A DNA stretch of 64,000 nucleotides from Paenibacillus sp. Root444D2 (GCF_001426375.1 NZ_LMEO01000001.1:250840-314839), one strand, 5' to 3'. Shown: positions 46,479 through 56,071, numbered from the stretch's first letter. Made by a program: numbers and translations. The notes: generated by a model from the letters alone, not told the origin.

Positions 46479-47466
46479 AATCTTCTTCTCCTTCGTTTAC
46501 GATTTCTGTAATTTGTACAGCCATCTTCCCTTTTAAGGTACCGGGGCTTCCGAGATATTTCAGCTTCTCGCCCACTTTGACTTGAAGCGAATCTTCGACG
46601 GATTTATGCAGCGGGATTACATCGCCAGCCGTTAAGCCAAGGAAATCACGTATGGAAATTTCAGACGATCCCAATTCTGCAATGAGTGGCAGCTTGGTTT
46701 TTTCCAAGCGCGATTGAAGTGCTTCCACTTCTTCAGGTGCTCTCGTCTTCTTCTGGGAGACAAACCAATGATGCACAGAAAGTCGAGGCATAATGGGTTC
46801 GATGACAACATGAGGGATACACAAGTTGATCATCCCTGTTGTATCACCGATTTTGGTGCTAAGTGATATTAATGCAATGGTTTCATTGGGTGAAACAATC
46901 TGCATGAACTGCGGATTTGTTTCAAGGGCCTCTAAACGAGGTTGAATATCAATGACAGTCTTCCATGCCTCTTGTAAACTATCGAATGCTCTGCTAAAAA
47001 TACGTTCCATCACAATCGTTTCAATCTCAGTTAAGGCATTAATTTTGGTTGGGGTCGTACCTGCACCGCCCAACAAACGGTCCAACATAGCAAATGCGAC
47101 ATTGGGATGAACCTCAAGCACCATTCGACCCTCTAAAGGCTCCGCTTCAAAGATGTTCAAAATGGTCATTTTCGGGATCGAACGAATAAATTCGTCATAG
47201 GGCAGTTGTTCAACCTGGACAACACTGATCTGTACGAACGTACGGAGCTGGGCAGAAAAATACGTTGTTAAAAATCGTGCATAGTTTTCGTGAATCCGGG
47301 TTAAGCTACGAATATGATCCTTTGAGAAACGTACGGCTCTCTTAAAATCATAGGCCCTTACCTTCTTCTGCGTTTCCTCTTTTTTAAGTTCATCCGCATC
47401 CATTTCGCCTGAGGACAGAGCAGCTAGCAAGGCATCGATCTCATTTTGCGATAGAACATCAACCAT
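46468..47466 (-). CDS. fliM: Flagellar motor switch protein FliM
   Basis: Forms the middle of the C ring and binds CheY-P. From the ATG at 47466 (AGGAGG, 8-base spacing) it is 332 aa, the length of B. subtilis FliM. The N-terminal LSQNEIDALLAAL is the CheY-P-binding motif; the middle CheC-like domain (about 45-240) lacks the catalytic Glu/Asn pairs, as is usual for FliM; the C-terminal SpoA domain (about 250-325) includes RDFLGLTAGDVIPLHKS. An alternative GTG three codons upstream overlaps the RBS. Confidence 0.97.
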   Translation of the reverse strand: MVDVLSQNEIDALLAALSSGEMDADELKKEETQKKVRAYDFKRAVRFSKDHIRSLTRIHENYARFLTTYFSAQLRTFVQISVVQVEQLPYDEFIRSIPKMTILNIFEAEPLEGRMVLEVHPNVAFAMLDRLLGGAGTTPTKINALTEIETIVMERIFSRAFDSLQEAWKTVIDIQPRLEALETNPQFMQIVSPNETIALISLSTKIGDTTGMINLCIPHVVIEPIMPRLSVHHWFVSQKKTRAPEEVEALQSRLEKTKLPLIAELGSSEISIRDFLGLTAGDVIPLHKSVEDSLQVKVGEKLKYLGSPGTLKGKMAVQITEIVNEGEEDYDE

Positions 47467-47501
47467 TCGAGTCACCTCCTTTAAGCAAAATCAACAGCGA
47501 G

Positions 47502-47987
47502 TTATTGAAGTACTTTATCGGTTATCCATATTTGCTTGATTTTACCCTCATGTAACAGCGGGTTTAATTTGTTCATTAACGTAGAGATTAAACTGTCGGA
47601 ACCCTTACTTCCTTCAATTTGATCTTTTGTCAAATCTCCAAGCGCTTGTACGATTGTTCCTTTAACCGCTGAGTCCAGCAAACTATCAAACTCTGCCTTA
47701 CCCTTTGAATTTTCTAATTCAAAAGCGAAGCTGATTTTAATGAAGTTTTGACTGCCAGACAAATTCGTCAAGATATCTTTAATAATTGCAGTGTTTGCCT
47801 TTTTAGCTTCCGCAGATGGCGCTTTCGTTGGCTTCACGCTTGCAACAGCATCCTGAGCTTGTACTGCAGGGTCTTTGGATTGATTATTTTTCTCCATAAA
47901 ATTCCACAAAACAAAGGCAGCTGTCAAAATCAGAGTAATTGCGATTAGAATAGAGACAATGAGTATGAAAATTTTGTTCTTAAACAC
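47502..47987 (-). CDS. fliL: Flagellar basal body-associated protein FliL
   Basis: A single-pass membrane protein that surrounds the stator and supports motor output. The 161 aa protein has an N-terminal membrane helix (about 5-31), an Ala/Lys-rich linker and an extracytoplasmic FliL domain (about 70-161), ending KIKQIWITDKVLQ. Typical weak conservation is seen in NFIKISFAFELEN and LMNKLNPLL. It follows swrD with no gap and precedes fliM by 35 bases. Confidence 0.93.
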   Translation of the reverse strand: MFKNKIFILIVSILIAITLILTAAFVLWNFMEKNNQSKDPAVQAQDAVASVKPTKAPSAEAKKANTAIIKDILTNLSGSQNFIKISFAFELENSKGKAEFDSLLDSAVKGTIVQALGDLTKDQIEGSKGSDSLISTLMNKLNPLLHEGKIKQIWITDKVLQ

Positions 47988-48209
47988 TTACGAACCCTCC
48001 GCATCCCTGGACTTTATTGTCGCTCGTACTGAGCCAATCTCCTGCATGTAGGTCCGCACTAAGCTTACCACAACCTCTGCCTTTTCGAGTACTGTGATTT
48101 TCTTTCCTGTCGTTAATGTAATCATTGTGTCTGGAGTCTCTTCAATAATTTCGATAAGCAAGGCATTCAGGATAATCGCTTTCCCGTTTAAACGAGTGAG
48201 AGAAATCAT
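47988..48209 (-). CDS. swrD: Flagellar protein FlbD/SwrD
   Basis: A 73 aa protein of the FlbD family. The B. subtilis homologue SwrD (YlzI) increases motor torque and is needed for swarming. The conserved start MISLTRLNGKAIILNALLIEIIEETPDTMITL, the TTGKKITVLEKAEVVVSLV core and a short charged tail are present. The fliL start follows its stop directly. An AGGAGGAG ribosome binding site precedes the ATG. Confidence 0.93.
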   Translation of the reverse strand: MISLTRLNGKAIILNALLIEIIEETPDTMITLTTGKKITVLEKAEVVVSLVRTYMQEIGSVRATIKSRDAEGS

Positions 48210-48232
48210 GCTTCTCCTCCTGTATCAGGATA

Positions 48233-48251
48233 AGGGGAGGCTAGCTCCCCT
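48233..48251 (-). other. Intercistronic hairpin between flgE and swrD
   Basis: A perfect 7-bp stem, AGGGGAG-CTAGC-CTCCCCT on the minus strand, lies between the flgE stop and the swrD RBS. There is no T-run, so it is more likely an mRNA stability or processing element than a terminator. Confidence 0.55.
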
Positions 48252-48270
48252 ATTTCACATCAATTTAAGA

Positions 48271-49092
48271 TTAATGTTTAAGATTTACGACTTCTTGAAG
48301 TACTTCATCCGAAGTCGTAATAATTCGAGAATTGGCTTGGAAACCACGTTGAGCAATAATCATTTCGGTGAATTCACCTGTTAAGTCAACATTCGACATT
48401 TCCAGTTGACCTGAAATCAGTGTCCCAGTACCCGTTTCTGGATTACCCGCTGCCCCAACTACAATTTCACCCTCTGGGTTTGCATTCGCTGTCATACGAT
48501 ACAAATTCCCGCCAATTTTCTCAAGCCCCGAAGGGTTAATGACTTTAACGACGCCAACTTTCTGACCTGTAGTAACCGTTGCTCCTGTATTGTTGACACC
48601 GATGATATCGCCGTTTTGTGCAATCGAGAATGAAACTATGTCATCAGGAAGCACTATCGGACCGGCATTATCAGCCCCCATAACATGTAGCCCTTCTGCA
48701 TTTACAAGGTTTCTAGAAGCATCTAAAGTAAAGTTACCTGCTCTTGTCAAGTAAGGTGCATCCACCTGCTCGGTAGTACCTACTGCAAAGAATCCATCCC
48801 CGTTAACACGCAAATCAGTAGTGACATTCGTTGTCATTGCACTTCCAGCCGTATGTACTGTATCAATGGCAGCCAAACTAACGCCTAATCCTACTTGCTG
48901 AGCATTCACACCACCACGGTTCTCATCGGCAGCACTAACACCAGCAACGGTTTGACTGAGAATATCTTTAAACATAACACGACTGCCTTTGAAACCGATG
49001 GTATTTACGTTTGCGATATTATTACCAATGACATCCAATTTCGTTTGAAAACCACGCATACCTGAAACGCCTGAGTACAAGGATCTTAACAT
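48271..49092 (-). CDS. flgE: Flagellar hook protein FlgE (FlgG-like short form)
   Basis: Builds the hook. The 273 aa protein has the conserved N-terminal rod/hook motif MLRSLYSGVSGMRGFQTKLDVIGNNIANVNT and the C-terminal EFTEMIIAQRGFQANSRIITTSDEVLQEV, with a variable middle. Such short forms are often labelled FlgG from sequence similarity. The position after flgD and before swrD/fliL corresponds to B. subtilis flgE, the hook protein. A distal rod gene flgG is usually elsewhere in these genomes. The family is certain; the FlgE role is from synteny. Confidence 0.88.
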   Translation of the reverse strand: MLRSLYSGVSGMRGFQTKLDVIGNNIANVNTIGFKGSRVMFKDILSQTVAGVSAADENRGGVNAQQVGLGVSLAAIDTVHTAGSAMTTNVTTDLRVNGDGFFAVGTTEQVDAPYLTRAGNFTLDASRNLVNAEGLHVMGADNAGPIVLPDDIVSFSIAQNGDIIGVNNTGATVTTGQKVGVVKVINPSGLEKIGGNLYRMTANANPEGEIVVGAAGNPETGTGTLISGQLEMSNVDLTGEFTEMIIAQRGFQANSRIITTSDEVLQEVVNLKH

Positions 49093-49182
49093 CTATAATA
49101 GGCCTCCTAATCGGATATAAATATAATGAACTGCTTCAATCGCTCCACAGCTCCAGGCTTCCTGCACGGTCGAGCCTGATGG

Positions 49183-49569
49183 TTAAGAAATAATAATGGC
49201 ACTATCAATTTGCGTGAAAACATGTTCATTCATCGCATTTCCATCAAGCGCCGTCACAACAGTTCGGTTAGGAACATTAACAATTAAAGCATTTCCACCT
49301 AAAATCATAAGCGCATCCTTAGCGCCTTTAGCGGCTACCTTATCAATAGCTGTACTAAGCTTATCCAATTGCTCAGGCTTTAGTTGAATGCCTCTCTCTT
49401 TAAGTCTAACCTCTGCATGATGACTGAAACGAACAAGTTGCTCCTGAAGAAGTTTTTGAAAAGTAGGGCTACCGGATTGGGTTACCGGTTGCTGTACAGG
49501 TGTTCGTCTCGTAGACGCTGGAGAAACCGCATTAGGATAAAGCTGCCCTATGGATATTCTCTCTGTCAT
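49183..49569 (-). CDS. Flagellar operon protein (TIGR02530 type)
   Basis: A 128 aa soluble protein typical of flagellar operons of Firmicutes, found between flgD and flgE. Its C-terminal half is well conserved (FSHHAEVRLKERGIQLKPEQL, then AIDKVAAKGAKDALMILGGNALIVNVPNRTVVTALD, quoted in part). It is known only as a flagellar operon family with no firm molecular role. The ATG overlaps the flgD stop by 4 bases, so hook-cap production and this protein are coupled. Confidence 0.88.
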   Translation of the reverse strand: MTERISIGQLYPNAVSPASTRRTPVQQPVTQSGSPTFQKLLQEQLVRFSHHAEVRLKERGIQLKPEQLDKLSTAIDKVAAKGAKDALMILGGNALIVNVPNRTVVTALDGNAMNEHVFTQIDSAIIIS

Positions 49570-50009
49570 TTGGTTTCTCCAACATTCTCAATTTTCTTGA
49601 GCTTGTCAAGAGAAATTTCCTCTCCCTTCACATTGGCATATTGATTTCCGTCTTTGAATGTAATGGAATCAATAACACCAGACTTTTCAACAGATGCTCC
49701 AGATGAGTCGATATCCGTCCATGTGATCGATTTCCCAATCAAGCCTGAAACAAAACCAAGAGATTGACGCATTAGCTTCATTTCACCGGCCATATTGGTC
49801 AGTTGCTCTACGGATGTAAACTGCGCCATTTGTGCAATAAACTCTTTATCTTGTAAAGGTTGCGTCGGATCTTGATTTTGAAGTTGTGTAATCAAGATTT
49901 TAAGGAAATCATCTTTGCCTAACGTATTGTTGTCTTTCTCTTTCGATTTTGCTTTATTTCCAGTATTGATCAAATCCGTAACATTACCTGAAATAGGGGT
50001 TGTAGCCAC
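49566..50009 (-). CDS. flgD: Flagellar hook-capping protein FlgD
   Basis: Forms the scaffold cap on which hook subunits polymerise. The 147 aa protein has the conserved FlgD core: LGKDDFLKILITQLQNQDPTQPLQDKEFIAQMAQFTSVEQLTNM (in part) and VSGLIGKSITW. It is shorter than E. coli FlgD, lacking its extended C-terminal domain, as is common in Firmicutes. It lies 36 bases after fliK. Its stop overlaps the next gene. Confidence 0.95.
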   Translation of the reverse strand: MATTPISGNVTDLINTGNKAKSKEKDNNTLGKDDFLKILITQLQNQDPTQPLQDKEFIAQMAQFTSVEQLTNMAGEMKLMRQSLGFVSGLIGKSITWTDIDSSGASVEKSGVIDSITFKDGNQYANVKGEEISLDKLKKIENVGETK

Positions 50010-50045
50010 ACTTTCACCTCCAGCTGAATCACATAGATTGCTTTT

Positions 50046-51488
50046 TTAGGCAATAACATCGAAGGAGTTACCATTTACTGCAGTTCGTACTTGAGCTACA
50101 TTCTCAATTTCTATATTAAAATCAATTGAATCTTCCTCATAGTTACCAGAAGCATTTTTACTTTGACGCTGAGATTGACTAAATGTTTGCTGTTGACGTT
50201 GATCTTGAAACATACTAGATTGCATGTTTTGATTTTGAGTGACCTCAAGCTTCTCAACTTGCAAACCTTGTGTTTGAAGAGCTTGTCGTAACTGCGGAAG
50301 TTGACTTTCCAGCATCTGCTTACCTGCTAAGGAATCAGCTGCAAATTGAGCTATCAGTTGTCCATCCTGCATCGATATTCTTACATCAATATGACCGAGA
50401 TTTTTAGGGAATAAAGATAGTTTAGCTTCAGAAAAACCGCCAGCCATCGTTATCTTCAAGTTCTTCAACACATGCTCTGTCATTTCTTCTGTAAAATTCG
50501 CCGCATTGATTGTTGCTGTTGGCGTTTTATCAACTGGAACAGCAGCCTGTTGCGCTTTCTGCAAATCACCGATCGTAACGATGTTATTCGTTGCTGGAGC
50601 TTCTTCAGTCGGCAAATCAACTAGGGCAGCAAAAGATTCTTCGGACGCTGTAGTAGACTCGACAACTGGTGCGTGAAGTACATTCTTGATTGCTAAAAGC
50701 TCAAGCTTTGACTTTGATGGTTGCACTAGGGTAAATGAATCTCCATCAATTTTCTGCTCAACACCTAACTTGTTTGCCTTTTTAACATGACTTGCTCTGT
50801 TAACAGATGTGATATCACTCTTAGTTTCTTCTACTAAACCTTCAGTAGCCTTGAGTGATTTCGTTGCTGCATCAGTTATTGATGTTGGTCCCTTCAATGT
50901 CGCCATTAAATCTGGAAGCAAAGGCTCAATCGTGCTAAGTAAGTCCTGGTTCAAAAACTTCAAAATAGGATTGTCAGGCTGCTGTTTAGTCAAAGTAGTC
51001 AGTGTAAGCAAAGTATTCTGGGCTTGTAAGTTTAATGTATCAGCTGGCTGAAGATTCAACCCATTCGGTAGTGTGAAAGCCGTGTTAGATTGTGTATCAC
51101 CAAGTGTGCTTAACAATTGCTGAGCATCTTCGAACCACTTCTTCACGTTCTGATCTTGTAATAATTGTTCAGCTAGCTTAGGGTTACTGTTCATTGCCTC
51201 CAAAAGCATTTCTGGTAGAGGTTGATCTCCCTTTCCTTGTTCGACCTGCTGTACAGCAGCGCCTTGAAGAGGCATAACCAAGCTTTGAAGCATTTGAAGC
51301 AGCATGTTCAGAGAAAGAGCTGGATCAGAAGCATTTGCATCACCAGAAGCATTCTCTTGAACAATTTGACCATCTAATACTTGATTAAAAGAAGTATCCT
51401 TGGCAGCCGTTTCAGTCGTACTTGCTTTACCTGTTGCTGTTGAAGCAGCATTGTTTCCAGTAGGTACTGTTGGCATTTGTACGTCCAT
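50046..51488 (-). CDS. fliK: Flagellar hook-length control protein FliK
   Basis: A secreted molecular ruler that sets hook length and triggers the FlhB substrate switch. The 480 aa protein has a long low-complexity N-terminal ruler (Ala/Gln/Leu-rich, about 1-330) and the conserved C-terminal domain (about 350-430) with MAGGFSEAKLSLFPKNLGHIDVR. The tail is Gln/Ser-rich. I chose the ATG at 51488 with AGGGAGGTG at 6 bases; the longer frame extends into the preceding gene's RBS region. It is divergent, as is usual for FliK. Confidence 0.92.
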   Translation of the reverse strand: MDVQMPTVPTGNNAASTATGKASTTETAAKDTSFNQVLDGQIVQENASGDANASDPALSLNMLLQMLQSLVMPLQGAAVQQVEQGKGDQPLPEMLLEAMNSNPKLAEQLLQDQNVKKWFEDAQQLLSTLGDTQSNTAFTLPNGLNLQPADTLNLQAQNTLLTLTTLTKQQPDNPILKFLNQDLLSTIEPLLPDLMATLKGPTSITDAATKSLKATEGLVEETKSDITSVNRASHVKKANKLGVEQKIDGDSFTLVQPSKSKLELLAIKNVLHAPVVESTTASEESFAALVDLPTEEAPATNNIVTIGDLQKAQQAAVPVDKTPTATINAANFTEEMTEHVLKNLKITMAGGFSEAKLSLFPKNLGHIDVRISMQDGQLIAQFAADSLAGKQMLESQLPQLRQALQTQGLQVEKLEVTQNQNMQSSMFQDQRQQQTFSQSQRQSKNASGNYEEDSIDFNIEIENVAQVRTAVNGNSFDVIA

Positions 51489-51520
51489 TTTTTTCACCTC
51501 CCTTCGTGAAATCAATGACA

Positions 51521-52429
51521 TTACTGAACAAGTTTAGCTGAAATGGAAGCTGTGATTTCTTTATTTGCGTCTGATAATGAAGACATTACTTTTGAACGAG
51601 AAGCATTATCCATCCCACTGAGAATAGCTAACACTTTATCAGGGTTAGATTTATTCATTTCCAGAAGGACATTGGAAGCACTTTTCGGTGTCATGTTGGC
51701 AAAAGTTTGCCCTAAATCTGTTTTACTTACGGATGTTGTGGTCTTCGTCGCTCCATTCGTTGCCAATCTTTCTTGCAAGGCAGCAATTTGTTTATCGCGC
51801 ACAGGAACAACATCCTTAACCCCAATGGAAGCCTCAGCCGCTTTAGTAGGGGTCATCTTTTCTAGAATCGCACCACGACTATCTGCTTTCATCATTGAAA
51901 ACACAAGAACCATTTCTTTAGGTGTCAAAGCTTCAATGATTGGCGCAGCTTTACTTGGATTTATTTTTGCATACATATTCGCAAGTTGAGTAATTTGATT
52001 ATTGTATTCTTCTTCGGTTTGCGTTTTATTCTTCAGCTTCTCTTCCAAGTCAGTTAACTTCGCCTGAGCATCTTTCAGTGAAAGATCCTTCTGCTCGGTT
52101 GTCGAATCGGCTTTTTGCAAAGCTGTTTGAAGTTCAGCAATTCTTGCATTTAGCTTTGTAATCTCTTCATCTTTAATCTTGTTGCTTTGCTCAGAAGTCG
52201 GTGCTTTACCATCACTCGTCACTACTGCTTTTTCTTTGGGAGCAGGGACGATTGTCCCAATGACTGGTGTATTGTGCAGCGCCTTCTGAATACTGCTCTT
52301 GATATCATAATCAAAAATTGACAACAGCACGAAGAGCAAAACTGCCGTAAACACAAAGGGGATGACAAACCATATCAGAAATCGTTCCAGTGCACTATAA
52401 GATGCACCCTCTATGCTTGTATCGGCCAT
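51521..52429 (-). CDS. MotE/YlxF-like membrane protein with MgtE-N-type repeats
   Basis: A 302 aa protein at the position of B. subtilis ylxF, between fliJ and fliK. It has one membrane helix (about 18-42), a coiled coil (about 85-145, rich in Lys/Glu/Leu heptads) and two MgtE-intracellular-domain-like repeats: one at about 150-200 (YAKINPSKAAPIIEALTPKE...) and one at about 240-290 (FANMTPKSASNVLLEMNKS...). MotE proteins act as chaperones for the stator protein MotC in alphaproteobacteria, and a scaffolding role is plausible here. No substrate can be named. Confidence 0.8.
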   Translation of the reverse strand: MADTSIEGASYSALERFLIWFVIPFVFTAVLLFVLLSIFDYDIKSSIQKALHNTPVIGTIVPAPKEKAVVTSDGKAPTSEQSNKIKDEEITKLNARIAELQTALQKADSTTEQKDLSLKDAQAKLTDLEEKLKNKTQTEEEYNNQITQLANMYAKINPSKAAPIIEALTPKEMVLVFSMMKADSRGAILEKMTPTKAAEASIGVKDVVPVRDKQIAALQERLATNGATKTTTSVSKTDLGQTFANMTPKSASNVLLEMNKSNPDKVLAILSGMDNASRSKVMSSLSDANKEITASISAKLVQ

Positions 52430-52453
52430 CTCCTTTTCCCTCCTTTGCCTTCC

Positions 52454-52897
52454 TCAATACGTTAATCGTTTGAAACGGTTAGTAGCCATCTCATCTAGAG
52501 TTTCTTGCTCTTTTTTGGCGACAAAAGATTGAAATTGGTTGTATGCCTTCTCTCTTGCCTTCGACCAAACTTTCTCATCAATCATTCTTTCCGAAAGATG
52601 TTCCTGCTTTTTGAGCACGACATGCTGTGCTTGCTGCACATCCAAATGCTTGCGTGCGATCTGCTGATCAACATGATTCATGTAATTTTGCATCAACAGC
52701 ATCTTGGAGATGGATACCGAACTGCTAGATACACTAGCCATTTCATTATGGAGGCTATCTTTCTGCTCAAACAATCCATGCAAGCTCGTCTCTTCATTCC
52801 TTAGTTGCCCCATTGCCTCAGAAAGTATCCATTCTGCCTGTGTTCGTTCATTGTTTTTCAAATCGACAATTTGCTGGAAAGAATAACGAAAATTCAT
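52454..52897 (-). CDS. fliJ: Flagellar export chaperone FliJ
   Basis: A 147 aa coiled-coil protein that links the FliI ATPase to FlhA. It starts MNFRYSFQQIVDLKNNERTQAEW, and almost the whole length is predicted helical, with heptads and the typical RKHLDVQQAQHVVLKKQEHLSERMIDEKVW type sequence (in part). It follows fliI by 9 bases. The sequence is poorly conserved, as usual in this family, and the call rests on length, coiled coil and position. Confidence 0.92.
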   Translation of the reverse strand: MNFRYSFQQIVDLKNNERTQAEWILSEAMGQLRNEETSLHGLFEQKDSLHNEMASVSSSSVSISKMLLMQNYMNHVDQQIARKHLDVQQAQHVVLKKQEHLSERMIDEKVWSKAREKAYNQFQSFVAKKEQETLDEMATNRFKRLTY

Positions 52898-52906
52898 TCA
52901 GGAGCC

Positions 52907-54232
52907 TCATCCCTTATAAAATTCATGAATCAAACGTTCTTGAGCTTCTTCAAATGTTAACTTTTCAGAGGTTTTTTGCTTCGTGAAATCCCATATTGCC
53001 TCGATATTATCCATAGCGATATCAATATTTGGGTTAGAACCTTTTTGGTATGCCCCTATATTGATAAGATCTTCCGAATCTTTATATATAGAAAGAAGTC
53101 GCTTCAATTGATCAGCTGCTTCCATGTGTTCAGTAGGAACAATTTCTTTCATGACTCGGCTTACACTGGATAAAACATCGATGGCTGGGTAATGACCCTT
53201 ATTAGCAATGCTGCGATTAAGTACAATATGACCATCCAAAATACCTCGCACAGCATCAGCGATAGGCTCATTCATGTCGTCCCCATCTACAAGTACAGTA
53301 TAAAAAGCGGTAATGGAGCCCTTTGGTCCCGTACCTGAACGCTCTAGAAGCCGCGGAAGCATTGCAAAAACCGAAGGAGTATAACCACGTGTGGCTGGAG
53401 GTTCTCCAACAGCAAGCCCGACTTCACGCTGCGCCATAGCAAAACGAGTGACTGAATCCATCATCATCATGACATTTAAGCCGCGATCCCGAAAATATTC
53501 GGCAATGCTAGTTGCAATCATCGCACCTTTGATTCTGATTAAAGCGGGTTGATCAGAAGTTGCTACAATCACAACGGATCTAGCAAGTCCTTCAGGACCT
53601 AAATCTCTTTCAATAAAGTCTAGAACCTCTCTACCACGCTCGCCAATAAGAGCAATTACGTTGACATCAGCGGATGTATTACGTGCAATCATGCCCATCA
53701 ACGTACTTTTACCTACACCAGAACCTGCGAAAATACCGACACGCTGTCCCTTGCCAATTGTTAATAATCCATCTATACAGCGAACACCAACCGAAATTGG
53801 ATTCAGAACACGTGGACGTGTAAGCGGGTTCCCAGGCACATTATTCGTTGAATATTGCGCCATTCTAGACGGGAGGAATGAACCATCTAAGGGTTGTCCC
53901 AAACCGTCTAAAACTTTACCAAGCAGCTCATGGCCAACATGAACAGTAAGCGGCTTTCCGGTACCTACGACATCGCATCCAGGACCTATTGCATCCAAAT
54001 CACCGAGTGGCATCAGAACTACTTTGTTGCTGCGAAATCCAACGACTTCAGCTTTTAGCGGCTTGTTTGACTTGTGCGGATATATGTAGCAAAGATCGCC
54101 AATGCTCACATCAGGACCTTCTGACTCAACTGTCAGCCCAATTACCTGCGTCACTTTACCGTTCACTCGAATCGGATCAATCGTATGTAGATGCTCCTTG
54201 TATTTATCAGCATTTGGCAGCTTGCTGCTCAT
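52907..54232 (-). CDS. fliI: Flagellum-specific ATPase FliI
   Basis: The F1-beta-like ATPase of the flagellar export apparatus. The 441 aa protein has the Walker A motif GIFAGSGVGKSTLMG (about 165-180), Walker B (VMMMMDSVTRFA, about 245), GYTPSVFAMLPRLLERSGT and the NIGAYQKGSNPNID C-terminal segment. Length and order are standard. The ATG lies 4 bases inside the end of fliH, consistent with co-production of the FliH-FliI complex. Confidence 0.98.
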   Translation of the reverse strand: MSSKLPNADKYKEHLHTIDPIRVNGKVTQVIGLTVESEGPDVSIGDLCYIYPHKSNKPLKAEVVGFRSNKVVLMPLGDLDAIGPGCDVVGTGKPLTVHVGHELLGKVLDGLGQPLDGSFLPSRMAQYSTNNVPGNPLTRPRVLNPISVGVRCIDGLLTIGKGQRVGIFAGSGVGKSTLMGMIARNTSADVNVIALIGERGREVLDFIERDLGPEGLARSVVIVATSDQPALIRIKGAMIATSIAEYFRDRGLNVMMMMDSVTRFAMAQREVGLAVGEPPATRGYTPSVFAMLPRLLERSGTGPKGSITAFYTVLVDGDDMNEPIADAVRGILDGHIVLNRSIANKGHYPAIDVLSSVSRVMKEIVPTEHMEAADQLKRLLSIYKDSEDLINIGAYQKGSNPNIDIAMDNIEAIWDFTKQKTSEKLTFEEAQERLIHEFYKG

Positions 54233-55062
54233 AACTCGGATACCTCACTTTGAGTTGCCAATTGTCTTAACGCCGACTTAATCTCTTTTAACTGAGTGTC
54301 AATTCTGGCATCAATGCTTCCAAATGAGGAACGTATCACACAACCACGGTCTTGTACCGTAGAGTCCGGGATAATTTGTAATTCAGCTTGTGAATCAATG
54401 GAAGTTAGTAACTCTTCGCGTGCTTCTTGGATATATGCAAACTGTGAAGGTGCTACACAAAGCGCGATAATCCCTTTTTCTCTTCTACGTGAAAGTACCA
54501 TCTGAATTAAATCAATAACCCATTCTGGATTTAAAGTTAATTGACGTCCAATGACTTTCTCAGCGATGGAAGTACTAAGTTCAATTAAAAAAGGTTCTGA
54601 TTCTTGAATGATTTGCTGCTTAAGCTTGTAAGATTGTTCCAAAATGGCTCGAGCCTCTGATAACATCTCACCGTATTCTTGGCGGAGGTTTTCTTCGGCT
54701 TGAACAATCCCTTGTTCGTAACCTTCTTCAAATCCTGATTGTCTGGAAATCGTGATGTGCTCTTCATCTTCTGCACGGCGGCTCTCCCACCAACTCGTTA
54801 TTTCTGCGTGAGTTTGTTCTCGAAGCGCTGCGCACTCCTGCATAGCCTGGTCGATTTGTTCGTGGGCAAAAGCCTCAGCGTCTTGAAGGATCTGCTCCTT
54901 CATACTTGTAGCTTCTGTCAGTTCCTGCTGCTGTTCAGGAGTCAATTGATTTGTATCATCTGTTAACATACCAGCACGTAATAATTCAAGTGGTGAAATC
55001 GTTTCTACTATTTTCTTATCATCTAACGGAAAATAAGCAAATGATTTAATGACGTTAGACAA
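54229..55062 (-). CDS. fliH: Flagellar assembly protein FliH
   Basis: Binds and regulates FliI and delivers it to the export gate. The 277 aa protein has a long charged coiled-coil N-terminal half (about 35-150, rich in Glu/Gln, partly in Glu-xxx-x patterns) and a C-terminal ATP-synthase-delta-like domain (about 165-275) with STSIAEKVIGRQLTLNPEWVI. I chose TTG 55062, after GGAGGAG with 9-base spacing, so the protein starts MSNVIKSFAYF. Other starts in the frame have poor RBS spacing. It overlaps fliG by 8 bases. Confidence 0.9.
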   Translation of the reverse strand: MSNVIKSFAYFPLDDKKIVETISPLELLRAGMLTDDTNQLTPEQQQELTEATSMKEQILQDAEAFAHEQIDQAMQECAALREQTHAEITSWWESRRAEDEEHITISRQSGFEEGYEQGIVQAEENLRQEYGEMLSEARAILEQSYKLKQQIIQESEPFLIELSTSIAEKVIGRQLTLNPEWVIDLIQMVLSRRREKGIIALCVAPSQFAYIQEAREELLTSIDSQAELQIIPDSTVQDRGCVIRSSFGSIDARIDTQLKEIKSALRQLATQSEVSEL

Positions 55063-56071
55063 TAATATCATCTCCTCCACCACGTGCGATGATGATTTCA
55101 CCAGATTCTTCTAAGCGGCGAATCGTTGCAACAATCCGGGTTTGAGCTTCTTCAACATCACGTAAACGTACGGGTCCCATAAATTCCATTTCTTCCTTAA
55201 AGGTATCCGCCATACGTTTGGACATATTTTTGAACAAGGCATCTCGAACTTCTTCGCTTGCAACTTTAAGGGCAAGCTGTAAATCCGCATTCTCAATGTC
55301 GCGGATAATTCGTTGAATGGAGCGATTGTCGATATTGACGATATCTTCGAAGACAAACATCCGTTTCTTAATTTCTTCCGCAAGTTCCGGATCCTGAATT
55401 TCGAGAGAATCGAGAATAGTGCGCTCTGTACCCCGATCGACACCATTCAGAATTTGAACGATGGAAGCAATACCACCTGCATTTGTGTAATCCTGAGTCA
55501 CAGTTGACGATAGTTTTTGTTCAAGAACGCGTTCAACCTGGCTTATGACTTCAGGAGAGGTACTATCCATGAGTGCAATACGCTTAGCAACATCAGCTTG
55601 CTTTTCCTGTGGTAGTGATGACAAGATGATCGAAGCTTGATCTGCTTGCAAATATGACAATACCAAAGCGATTGTCTGAGAATTCTCATTTTGAATGAAG
55701 TTAAGGATTTGAGCAGGATCTGCTTTTCTTGCAAAATCGAAAGGTCTCACCTGCAGAGTTGCTGTCAATCTATTGATGATATCAAGCGCTTTTTGTGATC
55801 CTAATGCCTTTTCCAAAATATCCTTGGCGTAAGCAATACCACCTTGAGAAATAAACTCTTGGGCTAAACAGATCTGATGAAATTCAGATAAAATAGTTTC
55901 TTTTTCATAAGAATCTACTTTTCTAACATTCGCAATTTCTAGCGTTAACTGCTCGATTTCTTCTTCTCGCAAATGCTTAAATATTTGAGCAGACACCTCA
56001 GGGCCTAAACTGATCAAAAGAATGGCTGCCTTTTGTCGTCCGGTTAACCCTTGCAGAGCAGCTTTGGCCAT
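55055..56071 (-). CDS. fliG: Flagellar motor switch protein FliG
   Basis: Transmits torque from the stator to the MS ring. The 338 aa protein has the N-terminal domain that binds FliF (1-~100, LTGRQKAAILLISLGPEVS), the middle armadillo domain with the EHPQ-like loop region (NENSQTIALVLSYLQADQA) and the C-terminal torque helix DIENADLQLALKVASEEVRDALFKNMSKRMA (in part) with charged residues facing the stator. The length matches the family. Confidence 0.98.
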   Translation of the reverse strand: MAKAALQGLTGRQKAAILLISLGPEVSAQIFKHLREEEIEQLTLEIANVRKVDSYEKETILSEFHQICLAQEFISQGGIAYAKDILEKALGSQKALDIINRLTATLQVRPFDFARKADPAQILNFIQNENSQTIALVLSYLQADQASIILSSLPQEKQADVAKRIALMDSTSPEVISQVERVLEQKLSSTVTQDYTNAGGIASIVQILNGVDRGTERTILDSLEIQDPELAEEIKKRMFVFEDIVNIDNRSIQRIIRDIENADLQLALKVASEEVRDALFKNMSKRMADTFKEEMEFMGPVRLRDVEEAQTRIVATIRRLEESGEIIIARGGGDDIIV